From the NCBI GenBank assembly GCA_930367205.1, contig OV884014.1, forward strand, positions 70,411,104-70,475,103: a stretch of DNA of 64,000 nt, given 5' to 3'. Positions within the stretch are counted from its first letter, which is position 1. Each line of letters starts with the position of its first letter. Below are positions 43,832-56,000 of this stretch, in pieces. This DNA is from Acanthosoma haemorrhoidale (taxonomy: Eukaryota > Arthropoda > Insecta > Hemiptera > Acanthosomatidae). The notes beneath the pieces are model-generated. The model did not search any database, had not been told where the DNA came from, and saw only the letters and a program-made list of their open reading frames with translations. The translations under genes were made by a program, and so were the position numbers.

Positions 43832-46800
43832 TCTGTCAAAAATGTGCTACCGTATTAAGTCTTCTACGTAAGAGGCTTTCAAGTGTCAGGTAATTCCCTT
43901 TGTTCGATACATTCCAGGAAGAATTTGTTATAGTTCCCGATACTGGTTTTTTTTTTACCTGCTTACGCCATTAGCTGTGAGATAGTCTGGTGTAAATTCG
44001 TCCTTGATAGACACTTCGTTCGTACGACCTGCATTACAGAGCAAGCGACACAAGATGACTTGCGTCCGAAATTCTGCAGTCACTGCTTATGTTGCATGTT
44101 GGTAAGTCAGCGTCACCTATTTGTTGCAGATACCTTCTTTCAAAGGTATTCACGGCATGTCGGAATTCTGAAAATGGACACCGCCTCCTTTCAATACATA
44201 TGTCGCCCAGTTCATAGAGAGGTTGGACTATAAAGGTGCTTTTTATATTTTTAATAAATGAATATCATCGCATGGATATAACCAAACTAATTTACAGAAG
44301 TTGGCTATTATATCTCTGAAGGACGTTGTCGTATATGATCCCACGGCACACTTCATTATTTATTAGGTAACAGAAAATTTTACTTGACCAGAGTGACATC
44401 TGGATTGCTTTAAGGACATTTATGAAAACAGTATGGCTTCTAATTTAAACAACGTCAGTGTAATTCATGCCACTCATTATGTATGTCTGACAGTCAGTAG
44501 GTACTATTTCTTTATCACTTACAAACAATTTTAAGATGAAAAAAAACTGTTCAAGGCCAATTTCCTATGGTGTGCATTAATATTTTTAGTCTATTGTTTT
44601 TTTTTTTTTTATTTTATGTAATATAAATGTTTCGGGAAAATATTAAAAATTTTCCCTATTTGATCTCATTCGTATCGCATTTACGATGTGTTTTCCATTC
44701 TCTCGTGTTTACGATATTCCAATAAGCATACGTACACACTCAGGTTACATAATATCAAGCAATACATGGGATTTTTATTGAACCAATACGACGGAGAACA
44801 CTTATCGATATAACAAAGTAGTAATTACTAGACACAAATTAATAGATGATCTCCTCTCCAGGGTTAAGTTAAACATCAGTCAAGCCAGAATCACCTTTAA
44901 GTTCTTCGTGTTTCCAATGAGTCTGACAATTTGTATCCAATGGTAACCTACTCACCTCTCCTAGCTGTACCGACTTAACAGAAATGACATACTATTCCAT
45001 GTCTTGATAGAGCTCTCATTGTAAACCTGTCATTGGAAACTGTATTTTACGATGAGTATTATTATTTTATCAATAAAAAATAACACGTAGGTACATATTC
45101 TTTTTTAAATGTAATATATATGCGCACATAAATACAAATCGGAAGAAATGATTACGAACAACTTTGCCCTCAAAGCCGCTAAATTATACACCTTATAATG
45201 GCAGTAGGTACAAGTGGGTCCGCCGATCATTTCGCGATCGGATGCTCATCTGACTATAGATGTGTTTTTTAAAAAAAAACAGGTTATGAAAATGGGCTTA
45301 TATCAAGAAAGCCAGGGAATCTGGAAAAGTAGCAGAGGAGAGATTTTACACGCACAAAAAACAAAACAAGGAATGCGGGGCATCTTTCGATTTGTGATTT
45401 CCCAAACTAGGATTATGGTAATTTTGCGGTGATTCAGCTGTACATGTTTCATCAGGTACGACTACTACCTGAAGTTAGGTAGTACCTAATTTTCAGTTAA
45501 GGGTGCAGTAATTTTGGTGAAATATACTTAACGATTTCGACAGGATAAGCTCTAGATGACGAATTTAAAAATAATAGATATTACGAACCGAAAATTCTTA
45601 TTGGTTCGGTAAAGAAAAAGAAGAATATGGTTTAAAGGCATCAAAGAGGAGGTGACAGGCCGAGAATTTCATGACTGAACGTGAGAACTATCAGTATTTT
45701 ACTAGTCTATATAATATATCTCTTTCTACTTTCTTCCATTTTTACGAATTACGCCTGAAGAAGGAATCGGGTATCATACAGTTATATGACTAAGGCTCTG
45801 TAGTTTGGTATAAATCTTACAAATATCAAGTAAACATAGGAAAATAGGTGTCCCGTCAGCAATGCACCGTGTACCTGATAGCTTTGCGCTGTGGGAATTG
45901 GTGTAAACTGAGTTGAATGTTCAAAGAGATAAGAGAATGACCGACTCGATTAAACCTTTAAAGACTAGAACATCTTTGTATGAGATCCTACAGCTTGAGT
46001 TATGCCAAATACCTATTATTGAATAAATAAATCTCTTTGGCAATTCACATTTTACTTCAGGTAGAACTAAAAGACCATGCCGTATATAAACCCTGCGACT
46101 TGTCAGTCAACTGGGGCTCAACATGAGCTCCACTAACTTCAGATTTCAAAAATGGATACATTAAGATTAGCTATAATTATCTTATATATTTTCAAAAATT
46201 ATATAAAACGTAGCATAGCTACAGTAAATTTAATACACAAAAGTACAATTTTAGTTTATACAGATTTATTATATATAAATTCTATTGTTAGCTTAAAGAA
46301 AAATGTTACCAAAAGGGATTCCAGAGGGTCCCCTGACATCATTCTTCTATTAACAAATTTAACTATAAATTGTCGGTTTTATTGTTCTGTTTTTAAGTCT
46401 TTACTATTGTCAGATCGTTAATTCTAAATCCGCGTCCAAACCTGTAAAACTTTTAACGGAGTGCTTTAAAATATTTTTGCCGCAAATTGAAAGTTATTTC
46501 CACACAAATTTTTACGCCTTGCGGCGTATGTCTGTCTGTCAAGCCAAACGTGACGGTAGGTCCACCTGTTTTATTAGTTTATTACCGATCATTAATTGTC
46601 TCAGGTTCGCTTATCAGTTTGTAGTCAACCTTAAGCCCATTTAAACTGTGACTATTTATCGTAAATTTAGATTAAGGAATGGGGTTTGACAAAGAGAAGG
46701 TACTTTTACTAATCGAAACCCAAGAACCTCCAAGACATTTCCATAAAACGAAGAAAAATGACGTGTGGGAGGAACATGGAAGATTCTGTAGGAATCGAAA

Positions 46801-48368
46801 TAGCCGTTTGCCACCTTCAAATCTTTCTTTGAACAGATGCGTCATCCAGTAGCACCTTTTTATTGATTCCTTCTTCTGAAGTAAATCAAATAAAAACAGC
46901 AGCCTTTATCCATACCTCAGACATAGTCAGTAAAACTGACAGTGAAAACTCGAAAAGTTATACGTGTTAATTTAGAATGAGTGGCGTAAAAACTGGATGC
47001 GATGCATGTCCCTTTCATGTTCGTAAAAAAAACCGGCACTAGTCCGGAGGCCATACGATGAATGGTGGACAAATTCTTGCGTGCATTGCTATGTACACAA
47101 GTGACTCACAAATTCCCGTGGCACTCTCATAAATTTACGTTGTAAGTTGTATGCCGGAAAAATGTTTTATATGTGTGGTCGCGGTTTAAGACAGCAAGCA
47201 GGTCCTCCGAAGAGCTGCCGTCGCAGTTTTACTTGTGGCCCGAAGACCGTGCAACAAGCCAATGACGTCATTATGCATGGCGATCGCTTCGAATTTACCC
47301 CTCGTGCTTGTGTGATCCAATGTTTGCCTCTGTGCCTACTCGTTCATAGACTTGGTAATTGGACATTGAGGTTCTAGGTTATGGCGTTAAATATGCATGT
47401 GGAGCTTCTTCCCTTTATCTGGTCGGACCCCACTTTCTAAACAAGGGGGGCCTTCTTTCTATTGACTCTTTATAACTGTGACATAGATACGTATATTATC
47501 CTCTGGATGACTACTGTGTTCCTAGCGTATTTTGTTTTTATTCCAGGAAGTTCCCCTTTTGAGAACCCTACGCTAAAATACAACACAACTATTGTTTAGA
47601 TTTGGTGTACCTTCAACGGTTCCTTCGTTTGCCTGTGTGTCCTAAAACAATGACTCTAAAAATGGCAAATTCGACAACACGGCGGGCTGACCTGTGTATA
47701 TAATTAATAGCAGGTATGTATGAGAAGTATCTTAAGTAATACAAGAAAATAATAATTAGAAAATACAATCATTTGATAAGTTTAAAAAACTCACGTAACG
47801 TTATGAAGAAAATTCGACTGTAAAAATTAAACAAAATCTTTTAAATAATAAAAACAAATAAAGAGGCAGATGATCTATGGGTCAACAAGTGGTAGTGGTG
47901 CTTAGCGCCATCTTTTCTTCGCCACTCCTGGCGTAATGTTTTTACTTTCCAGTTATATTAAAGTTAAGAGCGTCTAACCCCTAACACGCAAATAAACAAA
48001 AACCACTTTTTTTTTTGGCGCGAGGCTTTATCTTTTTCAGGGTGAACTAGCACTCGTGAATGTGCCAAAGAGCATATATTACAAGCAGAAGACTTTCACC
48101 AAAAGATGACAGACGAAGTATGTACAAAGTAAGGTAAGTAGTTTCTGTGTAGTTATGGAATGCATGTGCGCTAGGTTAAAAATTGAAATGATTTTTTTAT
48201 TACATGTTTCATGAAGATAAAATACCCTATTGGTATTTTATCATAATGTAACGAACGCTAAGAGGCGTGCACACATAGACGTAGTAGACGGCTGGCCGGT
48301 TCCGACGTCTTAACTAATGACAATGTAATTTGATAATATTCACATATAAACTATCTAATATAATTTAT
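43832..48368. other. Intergenic region without recognised genes
   Basis: Mixed AT-rich and moderate-GC sequence. It contains small hairpins (ATACCTT-ctttc-AAAGGTAT near 44140, ACGCC-ttgc-GGCGT near 46515) and a 47140-47400 patch with an open frame but no motif. No splice-supported exon could be assembled. Confidence 0.4.
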
Positions 48369-48378
48369 GGTCTCGAAT

Positions 48379-48380
<2 letters not shown>

Positions 48381-48431
<51 letters not shown>

Positions 48432-48637
48432 CCTTCATAGCCCCTTTAAATTTACAGATAATTATATATAATTATAGATCCTCAGGCGAATCTATTTACA
48501 AATTATTTTGTATTTCCTGTAGCATCACTACATTATATACAGGTTTTGTTATTTTATAGAAATTATATAATGTATAAACAAGTATAATGATACACATTAT
48601 ACGTGACTTGACGAAACTGACTAATAAGGTGATGGGG
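48381..48637 (-). mobile_element. Young LINE 3' fragment with 51-base T tract
   Basis: On the plus strand 51 Ts (48381-48431) precede CTTCATAGCCCCTTTAAATT, the same 3' UTR found at 18284-18485, diverging by few substitutions plus a small TA-rich insertion. The flanks GGTCTCGAATAA (48369-48380 and 48636-48647) form a 10-12 bp target duplication. The long uninterrupted tail and exact duplication indicate a recent insertion by target-primed reverse transcription, truncated to about 205 bases plus tail. Confidence 0.9.
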
Positions 48638-48729
48638 TCTCGAATAAATAACAAAAACGAATGCCCTAAAACTGCTCGAACGAATCTATTCGACGGGAGC
48701 TCGTCAAATTTAAAATTCGCCGAAGAATG

Positions 48730-49045
48730 ATATGACGTTCTACATTGCCGTGACAGTTGTGCCGACTTTCACCTCAGGCATCCGAAAGCAGATGCTAACT
48801 CCGGACCCGTCCGTTACCCCGATGAGGAAGTGTACTGCGGTCCTCAGGTTCTCGCCGCGGGCGTACATCATATCCATACTCGAGGTGTACTTCCTAAAAG
48901 TGGCCGTACTCCCGGGAGAAAGGTGTGGCGGGGGCGTAGAAACCCCCAGGGCAGAGGAGGAGGTGGGGAGGCCGGGATATTGCGGCCGCTGTCCGGGTGT
49001 CGAGCTCAGTCTCTAAGTTCTCCGCAACTAGGATGCGTCTCTTGG
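48730..49045. other. GC-rich open block, possible exon (strand unresolved)
   Basis: Sharply GC-rich next to the LINE fragment, and open on both strands. Minus: an acceptor-like cacttttag near 48899, then KYTSSMDMMYARGENLRTAV and HFLIGVTDGSGVSICFRMPE, stop TAG near 48730. Plus: an acceptor-like gactttcacctcag near 48778 and a strong donor (cttg/gtaagta) at about 49046, with SGPVRYPDEEVYCGPQVLAA. A second plus frame (AVTVVPTFTSGIRKQMLTPD then MRKCTAVLRFSPRAYIISIL) is also open. All look protein-like and none is recognised. I favour the minus reading slightly. Confidence 0.35.
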
Positions 49046-49048
49046 TAA

Positions 49049-52000
49049 GTATACGACTTGAGTATTCTGTGAGGGTCTAACCCTAAAATGAACCGATGGA
49101 GGGTCTAAAGTGTTGTTTATCCTTCAGTGGGTTTAAATTTAGCCATGACCTTAGATACAAGTGGATGTATTAGTTAGGAATCGAGTTAGGTTAATTATTA
49201 TAAAAAAATGTTTGAGTTCCTACATAGATATAGTATGCGTAAAGCGCCCAATTGCATAGTCTTTTTAATAGGGAGGTCCAAATAACAAAATAGTTAGTGA
49301 GCGGAATTAAAATTGGACCATTGGGCCTCAAAATGCAAGGGGCCAATGATCACCCTTTATTTCCAGAAACATACCTTCGATAAATTGAATGTTTAAACTC
49401 GACAAACGATTGATACAGAATTCAAAACGAAAAACTCTTAATCACAGCCTCCGGCCACTGTACCATTTACTTAAAAAACCCTCAAAACTGCCAATAGCAG
49501 AAATGTTTTAGGCAATCACTCTCTTTCTGACCACTATTTGTAGCACTTATATACGAAAAAAAATGGAATATATTGAAAATAAAGCAATTCTAAGCCAAAG
49601 TACCGACGATAATAATTGCAAGATCGCCATACCACACACACTGCACAGAGGCCTTCTTACAAGTTTCATACGAGAAAATTGACATTGTATTTCTGACAAG
49701 AAATTGTACATTGTACATTAGTCACCATTCAAATCCACTGACAAAAGGACACTTCTCACTCGACTTACTTCTAAAACTCTACGGCGACTTGAGGGAATCT
49801 GGAATAGACATCAGTAGAGAATATAGGTTAAACCTAAATACAATTATGGGGAGTTGTCATTAGATGGTCTTCCCCTTCGTGTCATTGCTATGTTGTTGTA
49901 CCGTTCACATCCGCTGCAGCGGATAAAACCAGCGGGCTGGTTGTGATTCAATTTCACAGTTGCGAATCGATTAACAAAGACAAAAAAAAATATTGTTTCT
50001 CTAATTGCGATGAATAGTTCAATTAAACGTTTGCAATTATGACGTAACTACATAGACCTCTAGTTTATTTTGTTTTTTTTATTACATCGTAAACCAGACG
50101 CTCATTAAAACTATCCCAACTTGACTTCCGAATGATACTCAAAGAAGACTTAAGATGAGGTAGAAAGGGACTTCTCGGATTATTTATTTTAAAAATCTTT
50201 ACTGAAATATTGTTACCTTAAATTACTTCAGTGAAATAACTGCGATTGTGCGACGATTTATTAAACTATGGCTAAAAAAAACTACATAACCTACTCGGTA
50301 TCTCTATCCAAGAATACCTGTTTTTATTTATCAAACCGCCTCAGCTAATGAAAATAGATTTTTAAAAAAAATGTCAATATAAATCTATTTGTATGACCTG
50401 ACAGGCGATCGGAGCTATTGATTCCTAAAATCTCCGTTTTAAAAATTGATGAAGAGATTTCGGGGTCGGCAATTAAAATGTTTCCGTTGGTAACCTATTT
50501 TGAAGATTTCACCACAAATTTAAACAAAACATTGATACACGTTCGTTAGCTCTTTTTTTTTTTTTTTAAATTATAATATATATTACTGGCAGTTGTTCAT
50601 AGTCAGTCAGCCAGCTGTGAAATAACTGAGTGTGCCTGTTTTGGGAGATCGTCTTAGGTTAATGAAAGAGAGATATTAGATTTTCATTAAAATTAGCGAT
50701 GGACGTAGTTTCGACATTGTTTGCCTGCCAGGAAAAATCTTAATTTCTCCAATATGACTTAAGACAGTCAGCAGCTTTAACCTACCCATACTATTTATTA
50801 CCTGATGCAGATCTATAATGCCGAAACGTTGCCCAATTGCACATTTGATGAAAATTAAACATCTTTCTTATAATAATCTAAGCCGATTCCCCAAAAAATT
50901 CATCCACTGTGTCAGTATATTACTTTTTTTTCAACAAATCAAATTTTGATTATGTACAGTCTACAAGTAGTAAAATCAATTTAATATCAACAGTTATCAC
51001 TAAGAAACTGAGAGCCCCAGGCTCGAATCGAAATGGAATGACCCTAAAAGTAATGAAATGATAAGAACTAACCTTATTCCATAAGGTCATTATTTAAGGA
51101 AACCTACCTTTTGCCCTCATACATTATTATAATAAACCTTCCAATTTCGCATAATGACTTAAAAGGGTATTAAAAAATAGGTTAATAAATAACCCTTAAA
51201 TATTTTTTTCGGAGCTTGTAATTGTTTCCATCTTTGTGACTTCCTGACGAAATTCTCCTCGTATCTACGATAGTAAATAGTTGAGTATGGAAAGCAACAG
51301 ATAAATACAACTAATTCGCAAAAATAAATTTTGATTTTCACTTCTTGTCCGTCCATCTCTGCGTTGCATGCCCTAGGTCAAATATGGGGGGCTGAAGGAA
51401 CGGGTCGGGGACTCACATGAGCGGAAGAAATGATCTCTATTGCCATATAATGAGCCTATAAATGTAAAGTGGCCCATAAAACCTCCAGTTTTATGTCAAT
51501 TTATCGTTTTATGCTGTTTCGCAGACGTAATAACACGCCGTTTTTAATTCTACCCAATTTTAATACTGGCTATTACTAAGGTCACTTGTTTCTGCCCTGG
51601 AAATTTCTAAAACGACCATTTTCCCATTGCATTTTGTAAATAGTCATTGACGGGAGAGTTGTATCTAATTCTAGGACTTTAATGAAATTTAATTTAAAAT
51701 AGTTAATCCAAAGATCAGGAGCCTCGTAAGTTTTTTAATCATTATTTACTAACTAAAATTCTGTTTACATCAGACATAAACTGAACTTATCAAATATGTA
51801 AAAAACAAAAAAAGGAAGAAGAAAACTGGGTGACCCATTTGAATTTAAAATTGTTAACAATTTAATAGATAATAATATATAAGTGGGCATTTGATTAAAA
51901 AGCATACAACAAAAACAAAAAAAAACTCGATCAAATTTAAAAAAGGTACATATTATAGGCTATTAACTGAATCTATGAGGTTCTGCAGTTCTCTATTGTT

Positions 52001-52723
52001 TATGATAATATGGAATACATTTAAAATGAATAACAGTAATAAATTACAACTAATAATTATTTACATACATGTTTAAAATATAATTGTATACACAGTTCTT
52101 GCTACGAAACCAGTTGCTTTTTTTTTCCCTAGATATAATAATGGACACAATACCAATAATCACTATAGCAATAGTGTTTTTTCCATTGTGAATTTCTAGA
52201 CAGTGTTTTATCTAATTCAATTGCAGCTATCTGTGCCATAATTATTTATTAGTTTATTTTACAATACCGATAACCGGAGCGGAGGTTCGATTCGCACTCG
52301 TCACTGTTAGCGAAGAGAAAAATGTAGTTCTTAAGAGGGTGTTTTGAGAGGTGTATTTAATACACGCCATGCCAGTTTTAGTTTGATTTATTAAATTATG
52401 TGAAAAACTAATTTTTCGATAAAGGCTTGTGAGTCTCTGCAATTATTTATTTTTATTAGTACACCAGTTTGCCTATTTAGTCATCTTCAGAACTAAAAAT
52501 CGAACACATTACATCTTAAAATATAAAATTTTTTAATATGTATAAAATAATAAAATTGGTAACAATTAAACAACAGACCTGCGTATGATACAACTTTCCA
52601 AATCATTGTTCATACTCTTTTACCATAACATACTGAATCCGAAAATTCCTGTAGAGTTTTATAAAAATTAAAATGGTAACTCATATTATACAGAAAGGTG
52701 ACTTGACTACATATAGTGATAAT
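49049..52723. other. Intergenic, no recognised gene
   Basis: AT-rich. A CTGATGC...CGAAACG motif near 50798-50833 recalls the retroelement-tail motif at 3251 but lacks its conserved core base. A T-arm-like AGGTTCGATTCGCACTCG near 52283 may be a SINE trace. Nothing else is supported. Confidence 0.35.
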
Positions 52724-53089
52724 TTACAAAATCAAGATATATAAAAGTTCTAATAAAAATTTCCAATGAAAAAAATCATTTTTAACGAGTGCTGTAATAT
52801 TAGATTTTGTTATATCTATAATATTTAAGCTGTTTATAGTTTTTATATTTTTTGAAAGGGCGATTTTAAATGATCGAGACGTTTTTCTATTCAAATAGAA
52901 CAAAGTGTTGTGACATTTCTGCGTATTGTTCCTCCACTTTTCACGCCAGATCCTCAAATCAATTAGTGTAGCTTTAGTGCCGAATTTTCGAGTTGATTGC
53001 ACAGGACGAGTCTCAGAGATTTTTTCATGGCCAGTTTCCGGGTCCGGGAAAACCCTGTAAAACAGACCTTTTTGTGGCTTCGGACCCAT
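52724..53089 (-). CDS. Unrecognised 121-codon ORF, doubtful
   Basis: The longest single frame in this part of the window. The first third (MGPKPQKGLFYRVFPDPETG, then FGTKATLIDLRIWREKWR) has balanced composition. The rest is Lys/Asn/Ile-rich, as expected from AT-rich DNA read by chance. No signal peptide, membrane segment or known motif, and no splice context. Kept only because of its length. Confidence 0.15.
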   Translation of the reverse strand: MGPKPQKGLFYRVFPDPETGHEKISETRPVQSTRKFGTKATLIDLRIWREKWRNNTQKCHNTLFYLNRKTSRSFKIALSKNIKTINSLNIIDITKSNITALVKNDFFHWKFLLELLYILIL

Positions 53090-56000
53090 TCGTCCCGAAG
53101 AAGTGGAAGTGAAATCTGCTGGACAAATTCGACGCCATTACACCTTTAAGGAAGAACCACTGTTGTTACCAACTGTGGAAAAAACGACTAATATTTCCAT
53201 CTCCCAGGGTCCAATACCCTGTCAGTTGAGATAATATCACCAGCAGTTGGCGTCAGTGGATAAAGTTAGTCCAAAATGTCGATAAACATCTTATTTTTTT
53301 CAAATATTACCTAATAGAGAACTCCTACAATTTATGGCGTTACAAAAGCTAATGTTTTCCCCATCGTAAACATTAGAATTTGTTAGTAAACCCCTTGTTA
53401 ATTTCCGCTGCAGCTAGTCCAAAAAAGTTCAAAATTAATTTATAAGAATAATATTTGATAAACCATGGTACGCTATAATAGTTAAGTTATATGAAGTATC
53501 CGAAATTAATTATTTTCTAGATATTTTAAAAACGATCAAAGTTTATACATAAATGCAAACATAGTGAGAGTACACAGATTCAAAATGTTGCTAACGCAGA
53601 TAAATTACCCAAGCATAAGAGTTTAGGGCATAATATATTATGCAGGATTTTTTTTATATTAGCATCTTTTTTTGTTTTTTTGTCGTTACTTTTTTTCTCC
53701 ATTAAAATTTATATGCACTTCAATTCAAACTTTATTCACGATAAAGAGCGATGATGAGACTAGATTGCGAATTGCCATAATGTTGTTTTTATTATTTATT
53801 TGATTTGAAGATGATTATTTCGCTTTTATTGTCCGGGTTTAATATCGATCTCTCAGTCGTGAGCGTCATCTCAAATTGAGAAATCAGCCTTAAAGGCGAC
53901 ACTCTCGGCTTTCGAGACTCGTTATTGTACCTGTCGGGCCACTGGTTATTAATCAGTCATTAATTTAAATTAGTCAAAAGTTTATTGATATAATTGTCGG
54001 TTTCGGTTGTTCCAACTTTCACGGGAAGTAACCGGCAAAGGTGTTTTCAGTTTCTATATATTATGAGTTATGATCTTATGACATACAATTATTGACTCGT
54101 TCAATCGTCATTCCGAAGTATGTAATATTTTATCAGTAAGTTGGACTGGATCGATCATTAACTCTTATGACTAATATTCACGATCGAAAAACCGTTTCTT
54201 GGCCATTGTGGTACTCAAATCCGTTTTACTGGGATCCGTTAGTCTTGAGAAGTTGTTCTAGCCCGGTTGGATTACCAAACCTCAATCATACTGATGGAGC
54301 TTTCTTGCTTATTATTATCTTAACAATCAAGAGTTGTCTGAATAATTAGAAAAGGTTTCAGTACTAGTAGGTTTTCAAATACGATATTTGCCTTGGTATT
54401 TGTCCATGAAATACTCTAGAATCAAATATTTTATTTTTGGACACACATTTTACATTGCTAAAAGTTTCCAAACGAAAAAAAAAACCTAAGAAAGAAAACG
54501 TTTTTCTTTTATTAGCATTAGGGCATATTTTCTGTTGTTGAGACTTCTCCTGTGTAGCGATGACTTCGAGTTGGATCTAATGACAAGCTCTTTGATGACT
54601 CGTCAACTTTTGAATTTGTTGGTTTCTGATGAAACACTGAGAATTAAAGATTATCCGTGGCATCTTATTTTGAAAAGCAATGACCAACAAGTCCATATCT
54701 GGTTTAAATTCTCTCTCAAAGAAACTAGTTTTATTAAAATTAGTTAGTTTTTAGTTATATTATATATACGATTGTTTAACTACACTGAGTAAATTAAATT
54801 CATAGATGGATCGACATAATTATAATTCTGTAAAATACAATACAATATCAAATGAAAACCTTTGAATTAATTCGTACAAAATATCATGCATATGGATGTA
54901 AAGTCCACTGACTTTGGATCAGAAAATTAATCTTTCTGCTGATATTTAACAGTTGAAGCGACTTTCCATTACGTACGCTTTATCGGAAGAACAACAAGCT
55001 GCCTCCGAAATAGGTGAAAGTATTGTCGACCCCATGAAATTATGCAGGACACGTACAAAAACAAGAGTGCGTGAAGTGAATCCTCAGTGGCCTCAATGCG
55101 TCAGCATCCTCCGTTTCTCCGCTTCTCTTGTTTGGCATTGGTCAGTGTCCGCGTGGTCCTAGGTTCAAATCAAGAAGCGGGTAATGAATTGTTATCTCAT
55201 TTATGAGAACATAAATATGTTTCCGATGTAATAGCTCTTATATCATCGACATTATTCAAAATTGTTTTTGATTACTTCATTTTAGGATGCGTTTGCTGGT
55301 TTTGGGCTAAGCTTATAGTCATATATGACAATGCCCGCCCACTAATCAGTATTTTATTATAAGAACTAGCGCTTTCAACAGCTCATCCTGCTATTATCAA
55401 GCGCTAATTATTGACGGCACTTCATTTTATTTTTTAAGCGCTCATCAACCAAAATATTCACAAAGAAAAACATTCAAACTTAGGATATCTGTTTGCTTTA
55501 CCGTCTAGCTTTAGTGTGTTTTCAATTGGAGAAAAATCAGAACGTTAAATTTTAAATTGGCTCAGAACACTGAGAGAACAGACTTGAGAAAACTTAAAAG
55601 TTAGAGAGAAGTCAATTTGTAAACAAGACTTTTTACACGTTTACCTACTTCCATTCTTTGAGCTCTTTGTTCTGTGCACGTAATTTGAATTTGAGGTACT
55701 TTTTTCAATATAACAGGGTTCGTCAAATCAAGTTCAATTTTCTATTATCAAAAGCCTCTAATCTACCCACACAATTTAAGAGATTATCTCTGTTCTGGGG
55801 CCATTGAAGAGGAATTAGTATGCGAAATCGCATAGCTCTAAGTCAAATAATAGCTGCGAAAATGTTGCGAACACATTATTGTATTGCATTAAAATGGAGG
55901 TGGAGACCTATCATTTTTTTTAACTAATTCCAATAAACCAAAATATTTTGATACTGACACTTGATTATTAACATGGCAAAATTGCGCTTCTATAAATCAA

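Noticed and set aside
50798..50833. Second hammerhead-like core (CTGATGC...GAAACG)
   Set aside because: The conserved A of CTGATGA is C here and no convincing stem II forms.
52262..52310. tRNA-like T-arm AGGTTCGATTCGCACTCG
   Set aside because: No D-arm, anticodon arm or acceptor stem at proper distances.
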